Of a DNA stretch of 64,000 nucleotides, positions 38,795 through 50,457 are shown one piece after another; positions within the stretch are counted from its first letter, which is position 1, and each line of letters opens with the position of its first letter. The stretch covers positions 39,827,895 to 39,891,894 of the forward strand of contig CM073590.1 of the NCBI GenBank assembly GCA_037074705.1, in the 5' to 3' direction. Below the pieces are notes generated by a model. That model did not search any database, was not told the DNA's origin, and worked only from the letters and a program-made list of their open reading frames with translations. The position numbers and the translations under genes were made by a program. Origin of the DNA: Zhengitettix transpicula. Lineage: Eukaryota; Arthropoda; Insecta; Orthoptera; Tetrigidae.

Positions 38795-38885
38795 TTCTTT
38801 TTTATGCTACACGAGGGTAATTCACATGGTGTCAACTCCCCTTTAATAGCATAGGAAATGATTTGGAAGGGGGGATACAGAAGGC
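38795..38885 (+). repeat. Interspersed repeat family A, copy 4 (fragment)
   Basis: Only the first roughly 90 bp of the family: tgctacacgagggtaattcacatggtg, then caactcccctttaatagcat and a ggaaggggggat block. It breaks off afterwards. Confidence 0.7.
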
Positions 38886-39540
38886 CAATCTCATCTATAT
38901 TTAATTATATGTTAGTGAGCAAGAAAATGTATCCTCGTGTATCAGAGAGAACGAGATACAATAAGGGGAGATTTGTAAAAGGATATGTAACGCTTCCTTC
39001 CTTGATGCGCAGTTCCTCTCAGGAGTTATTTTATTTTATAGAAAAATAAAAAAATCATGTATTTCATTTCATCTTGCTCTCAGTTTTGTTTAACTTTTTA
39101 ATTTTATATTAAATTGAGACGGGAAACAAATTACTAGAATAATTTAACTTTTCTACGTATCGGGGAAAGCACATTCGTTTGTTTTAAAAATATATTTACC
39201 TCCTACATTAGTTTAATTTATTTTGATCAAATATATTTACTCTGGCTTTTATATTTGAATGCTACTGGTGAATAATGTACAATTGTTTATCATTTGAGTT
39301 CCGCTGGCATACAATGAATATTATGTGGAAATATTTAATTAGTTTTGGCGTACAAAAAATCAGAGATATTTATTGGACTCAAGTTCATAAACCAGAACTT
39401 AAAGCCTGAATAAATTATGTGTCACTAAAAAAAATTCATAGCACATGCAAAACCGAATAAGTCCCTACATCATAGTCGGAAATTCTTAATTTACTTTAAG
39501 ATATTCGTGGAGTTAGCTTGACAGTTACTAATTAACTTGT
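38886..39540. other. AT-rich DNA, no gene recognised
   Basis: No feature supported. Confidence 0.5.
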
Positions 39541-40620
39541 AATTATATATATATAGTAGTGATTTCATTTATATGATTGAAAATAATTCTAAGTTAAAAC
39601 GTGCCCCACGTTGGACCATAAAATGTAGTAATTGACAATAAATCACCGTTATTGTCTAAAAAGTAGTAATTTCATTTATATGACTGATATTAATTCTAAG
39701 TTAAAACGTTCCACAATTTGAAGACGCCAAAATTAGTATTTACTATTAAATGATAATTAAAATAAGCACGTTAAAATTAAATGATGGGATTTTAATTTAA
39801 AAGATCAGAGTTTAATATATACAACAAAGTTTATTTTATTAATATCAAATTATAATTATCATTGAAATTATATTACATATTGTAAACACTTGATAATATG
39901 GCACTGCTTTATCTCAGGGTCGCCTATCGGGCCTCCAATAAAGAATATTTACGACAAACAATTAAAATTTACAATATGTGAAAATTTTTTCTTTAATCAA
40001 CCAGTGAAATATTGAAATCTGAAATCTGACGATAAAATATCATTTACTGTTCGGTTTACATATAAGAAATTGTTTAATTTACCTTGTAGTTTTACTGTGC
40101 GATAAAGAAGGGGCTTCTACACACTCAATTATTGTTTAACACTTTTATAAACAGGACATGTTTTTCAACGAATTTACTTGTGGTTATATTTCCACATACA
40201 ACACTTCCTTGCTGTATTCAAACGCACTAATTGTTTCGCTGTTCTCTCGATTAATAAATTATTAAAATCATACAAGTTAAATTATTCACTTGATAAATTA
40301 ACCTGACACCCAATAACTGACGAATCGTATGATTCGTGAATGTATGCTAGACTCCTAAATTATTCTGCATATAAGAAATAAACAGTCAGCATAGTATTGT
40401 CGCCATTGTTTGCCCAAAGACTGGAAACCGGCGATTCCTAACACACTCCAGCTTTTCATAACATATTCTCATATGTTTTCCCAAAATCTCTTTGTTCTGA
40501 ATCTAGCAATGTTTCAAGACAATACACACAGCAAGTAAGCATTAAAGCCCCATATTCTTGTACATAAATCGTATGTTTACGCCGCCAGCAATTGAAGTCC
40601 CAAAAACTTGTTCATTAACA
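39541..40620 (-). mobile_element. Family C LTR-like unit, copy 2, with duplicated leader
   Basis: The body matches copies at 30.4 and 46.1 kb, including the ACGAATC-GTAT-GATTCGT hairpin (40320-40337). The TATA region is degraded. The minus-strand 5' boundary is at 40620 (TGTTAATGAACAAG). At the other end the leader is present twice: aagttaaaacgttccacaat near 39700, and aagttaaaacgtgccccacg at 39591-39610, the latter holding CAACGTGGGGCA on the minus strand. Each copy is followed by the atatgattgaaaataa-type block and agtagt. A TA tract borders the left end only. Confidence 0.6.
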
Positions 40621-42593
40621 TGAGTATTTTAATGTCAGAAAAATACAAATTATCAATGTTTAGAATTTTTGAAAAATTGGTTATTTAAAACATATTTACT
40701 TAAAGAATCATAAAATAGATAGGTGTAATTTATGAATTTTGGATCTCGAGAGTAATGAGTAAAATGTAATATATAAAACGGCCATCAATATAATGACACT
40801 AATAATTTTAACAAAATTTATGACGACTCACTTTTGTAATGCAGTAATTTCTATGTTGTTATAATTTTAATTTCTAAATCGTTCCTTTGTTAACCGCACT
40901 GAACAATGTAACAAAGTTTTTACTGGTCTTTCTCGTTTAAATTGTGCATTTCGGCCACAAAGTCAGCGTAGAACGATCCTGAGTATCAAAATTTTTAATC
41001 CGCCTTAATTTATATTATTAAGTTGTCTCCAAATCTTTAATAAAAATATTATTTTAATTATTGAATTTGTTTGCTTTTATCGTATAAAACGTCTAACAGA
41101 AGGGACGCAAACAGCGAGGAAACGCTGTATTATTTGTATTATAAATCTTTTGCGGACGTTAAAAAGGCTGTTGATTATTTATAATTTACTTCTTATATAT
41201 TTTGTTATGAAATTTGGTTTAAATTATCTGTACCTCACTTTTACTTTCATGATTCCTATATTGAAATATTTTTTACATATTTAACAACTTTACTACGATT
41301 TAAATAGGTTCTGAAATTTCGTCAATGTATTAATTTTTTTGTAAGAAATTGAGGTGTGTTGTGTGCACAGAAAGCAATAGATAATATTATTAGTGTTGCG
41401 TGTTTCAAAAGTTTATCCTTTTGTAAGACTAAAAAATTTTATTTTATACTTGTCCATTTATGCAATAAACATATAAAAAATTAATTTTCTACATTGCCAG
41501 TATTTTAAATTATATGTGAAGGTTCCACATTATCTGTAATGTGTTACAAGTTGCTCCAACAGTTGGTGTTCTGATTACCGAGGAATTATCAGACCCACTC
41601 TACAGAAAATAGAAAATGGGAAACTTCGTGTAGTGAAACGTTAAAATAACCATGAGTGCCTTAAAGTAATGTTGAAAATGTAATCTATGAATTTATGTTT
41701 AAAGGTCTCCTAATTAACATATAATTATTTTACATATTTAATTGGCAAAACGTTTTATTTTATACTAAGAATTTGTAATTTCTCGTTTCAATGTTAAGTT
41801 CTTTACTTTTTGTATAAGACGGTATAAATTTTATGTACACATTCGGTGAAATCATTGGAAACGAAGAGTAGCACGAGTATTAAGGTTTGAGCATAATCCG
41901 TTAAAAATAAGTTTTTATTAGACTCATTAATTTTGTAATATAAATTTATGCTACTATATATGTATATTAAACGCATCATATACAATTCTATACTTTTGTA
42001 AAATGTTAGAATTCTATTGAAATAACTATGTTATTTGTTATTTTCACAAAAAAATTCATTACCTGTATGTTAATTAAAATGAGTAACTCTCTAAATTAGC
42101 TTTGTTAAGGGATCGGCTGAAGCCGTAGAAATATGGTAAAAGAGAATAATTTTTAATTTACTTAATTAATTCGTATATTTGTTCCCGCAACACAAAATAT
42201 AATATGTTACTATGCTAAAAATGAAATTATTCGTAATTATTTTAATTTCCGTGTATTTTCAGCAATATTTTCGGTTATGGGCATTGATAAGTGAAAGAAT
42301 TTTTCGTGAGAACTGGGAACTGGAGTCACCAGATGTTCCCTTGCCTCGCTCGCGTCATTGACTTTCTTTGTGGTTTTCGATACCATCCAGCCTGGCTACA
42401 AAACCGACAAAAGAGCTCCATAAAATATTGAATGGGATATTTTTATATTTCTACTTATCCAATGTTGGCCCAACTGAAGTTCGTTGTTTCTCCGTAAATG
42501 TCATTGTTACGGAATATTAATGGACCATATATTTTCTTCGCACCAAAGTATTGAATTGGAATTTGACGGTGTTGTTATTTGTAAATATGATTA
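40621..42593. other. AT-rich DNA, no gene recognised
   Basis: No feature supported. Confidence 0.5.
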
Positions 42594-43441
42594 GCATTTA
42601 ATAAGAAGAAAAATAGCCAAATATAAACAAAAGAAGTGATGATATAAATACTACACTAAATTTCTGAAAATATTCAAGTGCTAAAAAAGAATAAAAAACC
42701 CAAATGCACAATACAGTTGAAAAAACTCAAAATCATTTGAACTGAAGACAAAACAGACGTTAATTTTTAATTTGTTTATAAGTAGAATTTATTGTTTAGT
42801 CTGAATTAAGTATCTTTCATAACACCGAAATGGCATGATTTTGAGTTACAAGATTATAATTATTTTATAATTAAAACTAATTTATTCGCAAAAAAATTCC
42901 CAACACATCAGTTTCTACGAACAATATGAACTGGTGTTCTTTACATGTCGCTTATTTGTAATAAATATTATTACATACCTAATTAGAGATTAATAACGTT
43001 ACAGTAGAGATAGTCAAACATATTAACTCAGTAAGGATGTAATTATTGAAATACTCAAATAAAGACGAAATTAAGTGATGGTATAAACACCACGCAACGT
43101 TTCTGATATCCTTGTTTCTTTCACCAGGAGATTGGCAAAAAAAACGAGAGCGAGGAGAGACACAACCGCACAATAACTGTTGACGAACTCAAAAGCGAAG
43201 TAAAACGCACCGACAATGGGAAAGCAGAAACGTTAGTGTAACAATAAGGGATCATAGCTATTAATAATAAGAAAGATAGCCTAATACCGACAAATTAAGT
43301 GATAACATATCGTTTCTGACGGTAAACCTTGTACCGTTCTTCAGGTGCTAAGAAGAGCCTAGAGCGACAAAACTGCACTCGTAAGTTGACAAGCCTTTGA
43401 GTTTTTTTGTCTGTATGTGATATCTTCCTTATTATTAATTT
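42594..43441 (-). repeat. Three tandem Penelope-like 3' tails
   Basis: On the minus strand the same tail occurs three times: about 43440-43262, 43215-43060 and 42735-42594. Each contains a pyrimidine-rich or cacctgaag-type block, a GAAACG-like core, the block ...tttatatcatcactt, and ends in ggctatctttcttattatta or a variant. The first tail is best preserved: CTGAAGA (43344-43338), a hairpin ACGGTA/TACCGT (43319-43324 with 43332-43337), then GAAACG (43316-43311). Repetition of 3' modules next to one coding remnant fits the partial tandem arrangement known for Penelope-like elements. Confidence 0.5.
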
Positions 43442-43736
43442 TCAATCAGACGTTAATTTTATCTGATCATAGCTATTATTGAGTTTTATTGTATCAGTTT
43501 GTAGGTTAATTGCTGTGATTTTGGATTTAATATGAAGCCTTTCCGATATAATTCTGGAATGGTAACTGGTGTCAACGTGTAAAATGTTCGCATTTTGACA
43601 ACCAGAATGTATCGAATTGATTATTTGTTTGGAGACTACGGATTTTTTATCGGTGGTTAGTTTGATATTCAAATATAAGAAACATTTCCGTATCATAGAA
43701 CATTTGTCTCTATACGGTTGAAATTAAAAGAAAATC
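43442..43736 (-). pseudogene. Penelope-like element, C-terminal coding remnant
   Basis: The 84-codon minus-strand frame contains SKQIINSIHSGCQNANILHV, then a YHSRIISERLHIKSK block and INLQTDTIKLNNSYD. In order and spacing this resembles the tail that follows the GIY-YIG endonuclease domain of Penelope-like retroelements (H-x-F-x-N-x-KIL, then Y-x-R-x-x-SE-x-x-HI). The GIY-YIG core and the reverse transcriptase are not recognisable upstream (43.74 kb onward). The assignment is supported by the downstream CTGAAGA...GAAACG tail. Non-functional fragment; a DIRS-like or other GIY-YIG retroelement is an alternative. Confidence 0.55.
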
Positions 43737-46110
43737 CAACAATTACAAACCTAATGTCCAATAGAAATAACAACAACCTAGGCCGAACTTGAGAATGAGT
43801 GGAACCATAGATTTATAAGCAATTTCTTTGGATTTTAACCAGACCATTCACATTATAAAATTTCCACGATTTTTGATACTCCAGATATATTTTACCTTCT
43901 AGTCCCAATTTTAAGCTCATAAGAATTCCTGTATAGTCTCAAGTGTTCTCGTCATGTTATATAATTCAAATATTATATCTGCAAGAATTATATTGAACGT
44001 TACAGGATGCTTTATTCGGTAAGTATTGTTGTTTTACTTGTTTCACTCCAACTATTTAATGTCTTAATCTCCATATAAAGCAAAATATATAATTTTAGAA
44101 CAATTTTTGGATCATTAATATCTGTCAGGGTACTTATTCTTGAGACGCCCCTGATGTTAGTTCTTTTACCAATAGTTAAGTTAAATTGACATGTAGTACG
44201 ACGTTAATGCTATAGTGCATATATTCTCCCACCATTATCTATTTCATTGACTAGTTGCTGGAATGAAGGGACCGCTTAGCTCTTACACAGGAAACCTTGT
44301 CTAAACCCAAATTGACCTATGAAGAGAAACACCATTTCCAGTTATGGACATGTGGAATATAATTTTATCGATTATTTTGCATATCACCGACCTCTGATTA
44401 ACAGATAAATAATTTGAAACGTAAGTTTCGTCACCTTTTGTAATAATAAAAAGATTAGATAAAATATATTGGTTATGGTTAAAATAAATTGTGATACATA
44501 ATATAAAAGGAGAACGTTCAATAATAATCTCTCCTTCAGATGCTTCACTTCTCTCAACTCACGACACTCGGATATTTATGCGCCGAACACATTCATCTGA
44601 TTACTTAAACGTGATATATGGGGCCACAAAAAACAAGAATTTTAATACTCAGACTTTTATGCAATTCACAAACACAAATATTTATTAAGACAAATTAGAA
44701 GCTTTATCTAAATGAAATATCTCTAGTGTTAAATTCATTAAATTCGTGATACGTTTCGGGTATTTCAGGGTCGAGATTTGCTGATTTCAGAACTGAAGTA
44801 TTTTAACAATGTGTATTTATTTTTTATATACTGTGAATTTTATGACGAACTCTTGGGCACATTTATACATTTATTAATAGTAAATAATGTAATATATTTC
44901 AATTAACGCACATCAAGTTTTCATCCCGGGCACTCGCTTTACAAAATTCCCTTTTTCTGTGAAGGGAAAATTCAAATAATTCTTTATCTACCTTATAGCT
45001 CTAGAAAACTACTATGCTTGAGCTTTCCCCATAATCCGCTATATTCCAGATCTCTTTCTTTCTGTTCCTTCCCTCCAGACTTTGCCGATCCCTTACATAT
45101 CGTCCTGTCAAGAAATAATTTCTAATATTGGCCAGTTGTTCCCGACACCGATCTGTGGAGCACCGTGATAGTGAATTTATTTATCAATGATTGAAGGACA
45201 ATTAGCTTTTATTAATGAGATATATAATGTTAAATAGCTGTTTGCACAAACTTTCAAAGTAATTTATTTAAGCCAAAACACGGATCTATTAATAGCCGAT
45301 GGTCTCATGTAAAACACAAATAATTAAACCGCCACAAAATACCGTTAAATGAGAGTCTAATCGGTGGTATCTATATAAAGCTGCAACCTAGCACACATTT
45401 ACTAATATTGATGACAAAATAACAAACACAAGCCCTAGGAAAAAATGGTTCACTTATTTCATACTAATCTCACGTTGTGTTTGACACTGATTGTTGGTAG
45501 ATTTGTCGCATTTTACAGCTTTTGCTGTGGTGGAGTAGGCTACCGAATAACTAGAAGCTGAATCGTCCGGCTGCGCTAAAAAACTCTTAAAAAACTATTT
45601 GCTCTACCACGTTTTAAAATTGATGAAGAAATCCTCTGGGACAGCTGGATGACTGATTAATATTGTGCAGCCCTTCGCATTACTTCTGTATTTACCCCTG
45701 GAAAATTAGTTTAAATTCCTTGTCGCCAGTCACGTAAACTCCCTTCTCGTTCTGCGGTCAGTTTCCCATGATGGGGAAATACCAACACGCTTAATGCACA
45801 TTAATTCAAAACGTAAAGCTGTCAAGAACAGCAGCATTCTTCGACTCAAAATATCTGCTAATCATTTTAACCTGGAATATTTATTGAGATCTTCACGTCA
45901 TTTCCCTTTCCGTCAGTCAGACCTCACGCTACATGATTCCTGCCAATCATTGCTTCCTAAAGCAGCATAACACATGGTTGCATGGTACATGAGCCTGTAC
46001 TACCAATACTGTAATTGCGCGACTAGCCTCTTTTGACCATTAGGTTTCTGTTTCCCAAACTACATAAAAATCAAATAAAACATAATTAGCATGAAAATAA
46101 AAATAATCTA
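43737..46110. other. AT-rich DNA, no gene recognised
   Basis: Some GC-moderate patches near 45000-46030 have no ORF or motif I can name. Nothing supported. Confidence 0.45.
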
Positions 46111-46111
46111 T

Positions 46112-47100
46112 ATATATTGTATTATTTACATTTAAATAATAATTAAATTGCCACGTAGGAGCGTCACAATGTAGTAAATGCAGTTAAATTACAATTAAAA
46201 TAAGCAAATTAAAATTAAATGATTGGATTTTAATTAAAAAGATGAGAGATTAAAATGTACAACAAAATTGATTTATTAAAATCAAATTATTATAATCATT
46301 GAAATTATATTACATGTTGGTAAAATTTTGATAAGATGCCACGGCTTGATCTCAGGGCCGACTATCGGGCCTTAAATAAAGAATATTTACGACAAACAAT
46401 TAAAATTACCAAAGTGCGAAAATTCTTAATTTAAACAATCAGTGAAAAATCTGAAATCAGACGATAAATATTATTTACTGTTGGGTTTACATATAATAAA
46501 TTGTTTAATTTACCTTATAGTTTTGCTGTGCGAAATATAAGGGGGGTCGTACTCACTTTATTATTGTTCAACACTATTTATATACAGGCCATGTTTCACA
46601 GAATTTACTTGTGGCTATTATTTCCACATACAACACTTACTGCTCGCTGTATTTGACAACACCAATTGTTTCGCTGTTGTCTCGATCAATAAATTATTAA
46701 ATCATCAAAGTTTGGTTATTCACTTGATAAAATAACCTGGTGTCAAAGAACTGACGAATCGTATGATTCGTGAACGTATGCTAGACTCCGAAATTATTCT
46801 GCAGCAGGGAAATAAACAGTCGGCATAGTATCGTCACAGTTGTTTGCCCAAAGACTGGAAACCGGCGACTCCTCACACACTTCAGGTCAGACAAAATACA
46901 TATTATCCTATGTTCTCTCAAAAACTCACTCGTTCTGAATATATGGAGTTTTCTGACTACTTATTGCTTTGCCTCCCGAGAACACACTAAGCTCCGCGCG
47001 TTCATGAATTTTTCACGACAATACACACAGCAAGCAAGCATTATAGCCCCATGTTCTTATACACAAATCTTATGTTTGCGGCGTAAACATAAGATTTGTG
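46112..47100 (-). mobile_element. Family C LTR-like unit, copy 3
   Basis: Left border tatatatattgtattatt, then a degenerate binding-site-like gacgctcctacgtggcaat (minus strand, 46149-46167). The body matches copies 1 and 2, with TATA-like tgtatataaat (about 46577-46587, minus) and the perfect ACGAATC-GTAT-GATTCGT hairpin (46754-46771). The right end is unusual: cacaaatcttatgttt (47062-47077) is followed after 7 bases by its exact reverse complement (47085-47100), so the outer end folds back and is then cut by the mariner at 47101. Confidence 0.6.
47062..47100. repeat. Snap-back 16-bp perfect inverted repeat
   Basis: Arms CACAAATCTTATGTTT and AAACATAAGATTTGTG are separated by gcggcgt. Other family C copies read atcttatgtttacgccgcca here, so bases 47078-47100 are a reversed copy of the adjacent family C segment rather than its normal continuation. 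This is a template-switch or fold-back type rearrangement exactly at the mariner border. Confidence 0.9.
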
Positions 47101-48270
47101 CCCAAAAAAATGTATCCACTAGTTAACAGTTCATAACTTGCAAACTTATTGACGAAGTTGTCTCATTTTTGGTAGTGTAATAGTTTGTAGTTCCGCCAAC
47201 CACCACACGTTGTTTTTGTTTTGTCAGAGTACAGTCGCCAGGTAGTTAGTGTTTTATTGTTAGTTGTACCCTGTTACTCGAGTAAACATGGTTGGCGTAA
47301 GGCTTACATTTGATGAGAGAAGTCTGTAAGTACGAAAACATTAATGAGGTTCAACGGCAATGGCGAAATGTGTATCAAACAGAGCCACCGACACGTTTCA
47401 CGATTCGTCGCATTCGAGACAAATTTGAAGCCGAAGGCTGTGTTAAAGATGTACACAAACAACGATCTGGACGACACGTAACAGTAACAAGTCCCATCCG
47501 CTCACCACAGAAGTCTGTGTGTCCGTGAAACTGGAGTAAGTCGCTCAAGTGTTCAGCAAAGTGGAAGTGCTACATCCCAAGATTGGTACGCGCAATGAAC
47601 GAGGACGATTCAGATGGAGTACAGCGAGTGGTTTAATAAAATGGTGCGCAACGATGAAGAGCTTGCAGAGATGATAGTGTGGTCTGATGAGGCACAGTTC
47701 AATACAGTAAATCGGCACAATTGCATCTACTGGGCCGCCGAAAATCCAAACGTCCATGTAGACAGAGCCAGGAGTAAATGTGTGGTGCGGGTTGTCTTAC
47801 CGGGGCCATTCTTCTTTGACGGTACAGTTACCGGTGAGTTGTACCTTCAGAAGCTTCAAACATCCATTTTACCTGCCATCCAAGACTTGTATGGAGACGA
47901 AAGATTTTACTTTCAACAAGATGGTGCCCCAGCCCACTACCACAATCGTGTTACGGATTATCTCGACGAAAATCTACCAGGACGATGGATAGGCCGTAGA
48001 GGTGCTGTAGGGTATCCACCACGTTTCCCAGACTTAACTCCTCTGGACTTTTACCTGTGGGGAACATTAAAGGATGTCGTTTATCGACAAAAGCCACGCA
48101 CATTGTATGAACTTGGAGAATCCATCGTACTTTAATGTGCAAATATCCAACTGAACACGTTGCAGTCAGTAGTTCGAGCTACACTTTTACCAAAAATGAG
48201 ACAACTCCGTCAATTAGTTTGCAATTTATGGACGGTTAACCAATGGATACATTTTTTGGGACCCTCTGTA
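47101..48270 (+). mobile_element. Mariner-type DNA transposon, rosa-like (DD41D)
   Basis: About 1.17 kb. Left and right ends form an approximately 80-bp terminal inverted repeat: cccaaaaaaatgtatccact at 47101, matched by the complement of the right end (48184-48263), through tgtctcatttttggta. The right end closes ...gggaccctctgta, giving the TA target-site dinucleotide. The left end lacks the outermost roughly 9 bases (tacagaggg) and TA, so it is truncated at the snap-back junction. The body encodes one decayed IS630/Tc1/mariner transposase on the plus strand. Confidence 0.9.
47288..48186 (+). pseudogene. rosa-like mariner transposase, frameshifted
   Basis: The N-terminal helix-turn-helix part starts at ATG 47288 (VGVRLTFDERSL) and continues after a frameshift at 47310-47528 with NEVQRQWRNVYQTEPPTRF and a VHKQRSGR linker. 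The catalytic part is the 173-codon frame 47614-48135. It has VWSDEAQF (first Asp, residue 25), FYFQQDGAPAHY (second Asp, residue 103) and FPDLTPLDFYLWG (third Asp, residue 145). Forty-one residues between the second and third Asp fit the DD41D spacing of the rosa group. A compensated frameshift destroys the VWCGL block near residues 55-62. After the stop at 48135 a further frame still encodes QLNTLQSVVRATL. All three catalytic Asp survive, but at least four breaks mean it is inactive. Confidence 0.88.
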
Positions 48271-49010
48271 TATGTAAATATATAACAAACTCAGGTTAGT
48301 TTTACTATGTATAACTCGGTAACGGCTGAACCGATTTTGATGATTTTTGATTTGATGGGTTTGTCTCCGTCTCGAATAGCAGAATAACTATTAAAACAAC
48401 GGAAAAATTCACGAAAATAAAAATTATGAAGAAAAGTATTTAAAGGTGTTATATGCTGGTTCTGGTAATGCCAGTAGATGGCGTTGTGTGAATTATTTAT
48501 CTGATGCAGATGCGCGGTCCTTTTATTTCAGTTTGATTTATGTTGTTGAAGTGCATATTGTGAAAGATTATGTTGTACAGTGTTATTTACAATGCCGCGA
48601 GTCAGAAGATCTAATCGATTTGACTTCGGAATATTGCAAATTAATCCCCTGCAGATGAACAAGAAATTGCACGAAGAAAGCGCCGCGTTAGGCCTTGGGG
48701 ACGATAGAAGCAGTGAGCGGTAAGCGTTTGAGAAGCGGAGAGTCAGGGAGGCAAAGCGATGAGCGGGGCCAGTTACGATACAGAGCTGCCGAGCGTGAAC
48801 TTACTGCAGTCGCCGTCATGATGTCGTCACGTGAGGTGTTGAGTGAAAACAAGACTATTTATGGAAACGCATTTTACAGAAAGGCAAGAAGAACTATGGC
48901 GTTCACCCACAAATAGCAGTAGAAGGCATTACGGAGAGTACCAGCATCTGATTAAGAATTTAGGAAAAGATTAAACACGTTTCTTTGAATATATAAATCC
49001 TCTATAATTC
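48271..49010 (+). mobile_element. Helitron 5' end with ORF1 remnant
   Basis: Directly after the mariner, tatgtaaatatataacaaac is followed by ctatgtataactcggtaacg and ctgaaccgattttgatgatt, a leader typical of arthropod Helitrons. ORF1 begins at ATG 48592 with MPRVRRSNRFDF, the usual start of the basic N-terminal region, and then loses frame. R/E-rich pieces (KRLRSGESGRQSDERGQ, 48719-48770) correspond to the repetitive RRRESxxxRxA section. No Rep or helicase motif is present. The expected terminal TC is not separable from the mariner end. It is a truncated, non-coding remnant. Confidence 0.7.
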
Positions 49011-49290
49011 AATACAGTCTTATGTATATCCCCAAGCAGGTCAAACATATTAAATTTCCAATGGTAGAGTTAAAATATATCCATGGACAATTTTGCTACA
49101 TTAAGAAAGTTTATTCTGCCATCGTGCTGTTTCTGTGCCGTTTGACGTACGCTAAAAGCCGTCGGTAATTATTCCAGAAAAAAACTCCTGGGCCTTTTAG
49201 CATTTTTGGGTTAATTCCTAAACCGCATGTTGTTTCTTTAACTATTTAAACACTCCATTCGCGTATTAATTTGATAACTCCAAGCCAAAG
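49011..49290. other. Unassigned DNA between Helitron and LINE remnants
   Basis: AT-rich with no ORF or motif. It could be further decayed Helitron sequence. Confidence 0.4.
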
Positions 49291-50030
49291 ATAGTTGTGA
49301 CAGGGTTATCTCATTTAAAAAATATTTTTTATAGAGAAACCAAAAGAAAATGTGTTTCCCTTACATTTTTAAATGTGATATTGGACGACAAAAATACAAA
49401 ATGCGCAAAACCCAGCTACCCTGCCAGTGTCCCACAAGAACATAATCAAATCTGTAAAAGCCAAATTAAAGAAAAACTGGAACAACGAATGGGTTAAAAA
49501 AGACAAAACTTCACGAAATAAGGGACAATGAATACGAAACCCAACCAAATCAGTACAATTTAAACAGACGTGTTCAAACCGTATTCACCCGTCTAAGAAT
49601 CGGTCATTCCAGACTATCTCTCGGCACCTAATGACCAAAACCAACCCTGTTGCATGTGACAAATGTAACTCCAAAATTACCACCCGACACACATTAACGA
49701 GTGCGCGTACACGATACAAAAAAGAAGAGACTATGGAATCCCAGACAGCTACAAGGAATGCCTCAACGAACTTCGATATATTAACTCAATCATGGACTAT
49801 CTGAGGGACTTAAACGAGATTGATGCCATCTAATTTAGCAATACTAGATTTTCCTATATAATCTGTAATATCAAATACTGTAAACCGTATTGTATCTAAG
49901 GCGCAGCCAACATCCTGTAACTAATGAAACCTCAATGTAAAAAAAAAATGTAGTAGTAATTTGTAAAAGTGAATCGTGGTCACTAATAACCAAGTCAGTT
50001 GATGTGACAATAAACTGAATAAAAAAAATA
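49291..50030 (+). pseudogene. Jockey/I-type LINE 3' end (RNase H-side C-terminus)
   Basis: Several frames together give the C-terminal end of a non-LTR retrotransposon polyprotein. CAKPSYPASVPQEH (from 49408) leads into a K/W-rich linker. Next come TRLRIGHSRLS (49584-49616) and ACDKCNSKITTRHTL (49653-49697), the conserved RLRIGH and zinc-finger-like C-x2-C-x-H tail after the RNase H domain. In another frame, YGIPDSYKECLNELR runs to the stop near 49832. A 3' UTR of about 190 bp ends in aaactgaataaaaaaaatat (about 50013-50030). At least three frameshifts; the 5' part is missing. This differs from the 33-kb LINE in sequence and strand. Confidence 0.75.
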
Positions 50031-50457
50031 TAATAACAGAAAATTGAAAAAAGTAATTAATCAATTATTAAATAACGACATGTTTCGGTTCTCATGTTAA
50101 TCTTCTTCAGACTTATACTATGTTATCCTAGCATGACGGCCAATTAATTAATAAATTACTTTTCAATTGTCTGTTATTGACTGTTTATCAACAAATATAA
50201 CTACACTGACATATAACTGTATATAATAATGAATTATTATTGGTAGGTATAAATTCTGCGTGAAAAAGGATTTTGTTCTACTACAATCTGCTGTAATCTG
50301 AAAGCCATAATTGCCTAACGAAAATATTACCACGGATTTTTCCATTTGAAGAGTTCTGCAAAACCACGTGTTATTTCCCTCTAAAATCAAATCTGTCCGT
50401 TTTCCAAATAAAATATTTTAACCAGTTCCAAACCAAGGACTATTATAAGGTATTTAG
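50031..50457. other. Short flank with a retroelement-tail motif
   Basis: On the minus strand, gtctgaagaagattaacatg and then gagaaccgaaacatgtcg (about 50112-50078) repeat the CTGAAGA...GAAAC arrangement of Penelope/LINE tails. The rest, including a 75-codon minus-strand ORF at 50163-50390, is unassigned. Confidence 0.35.
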
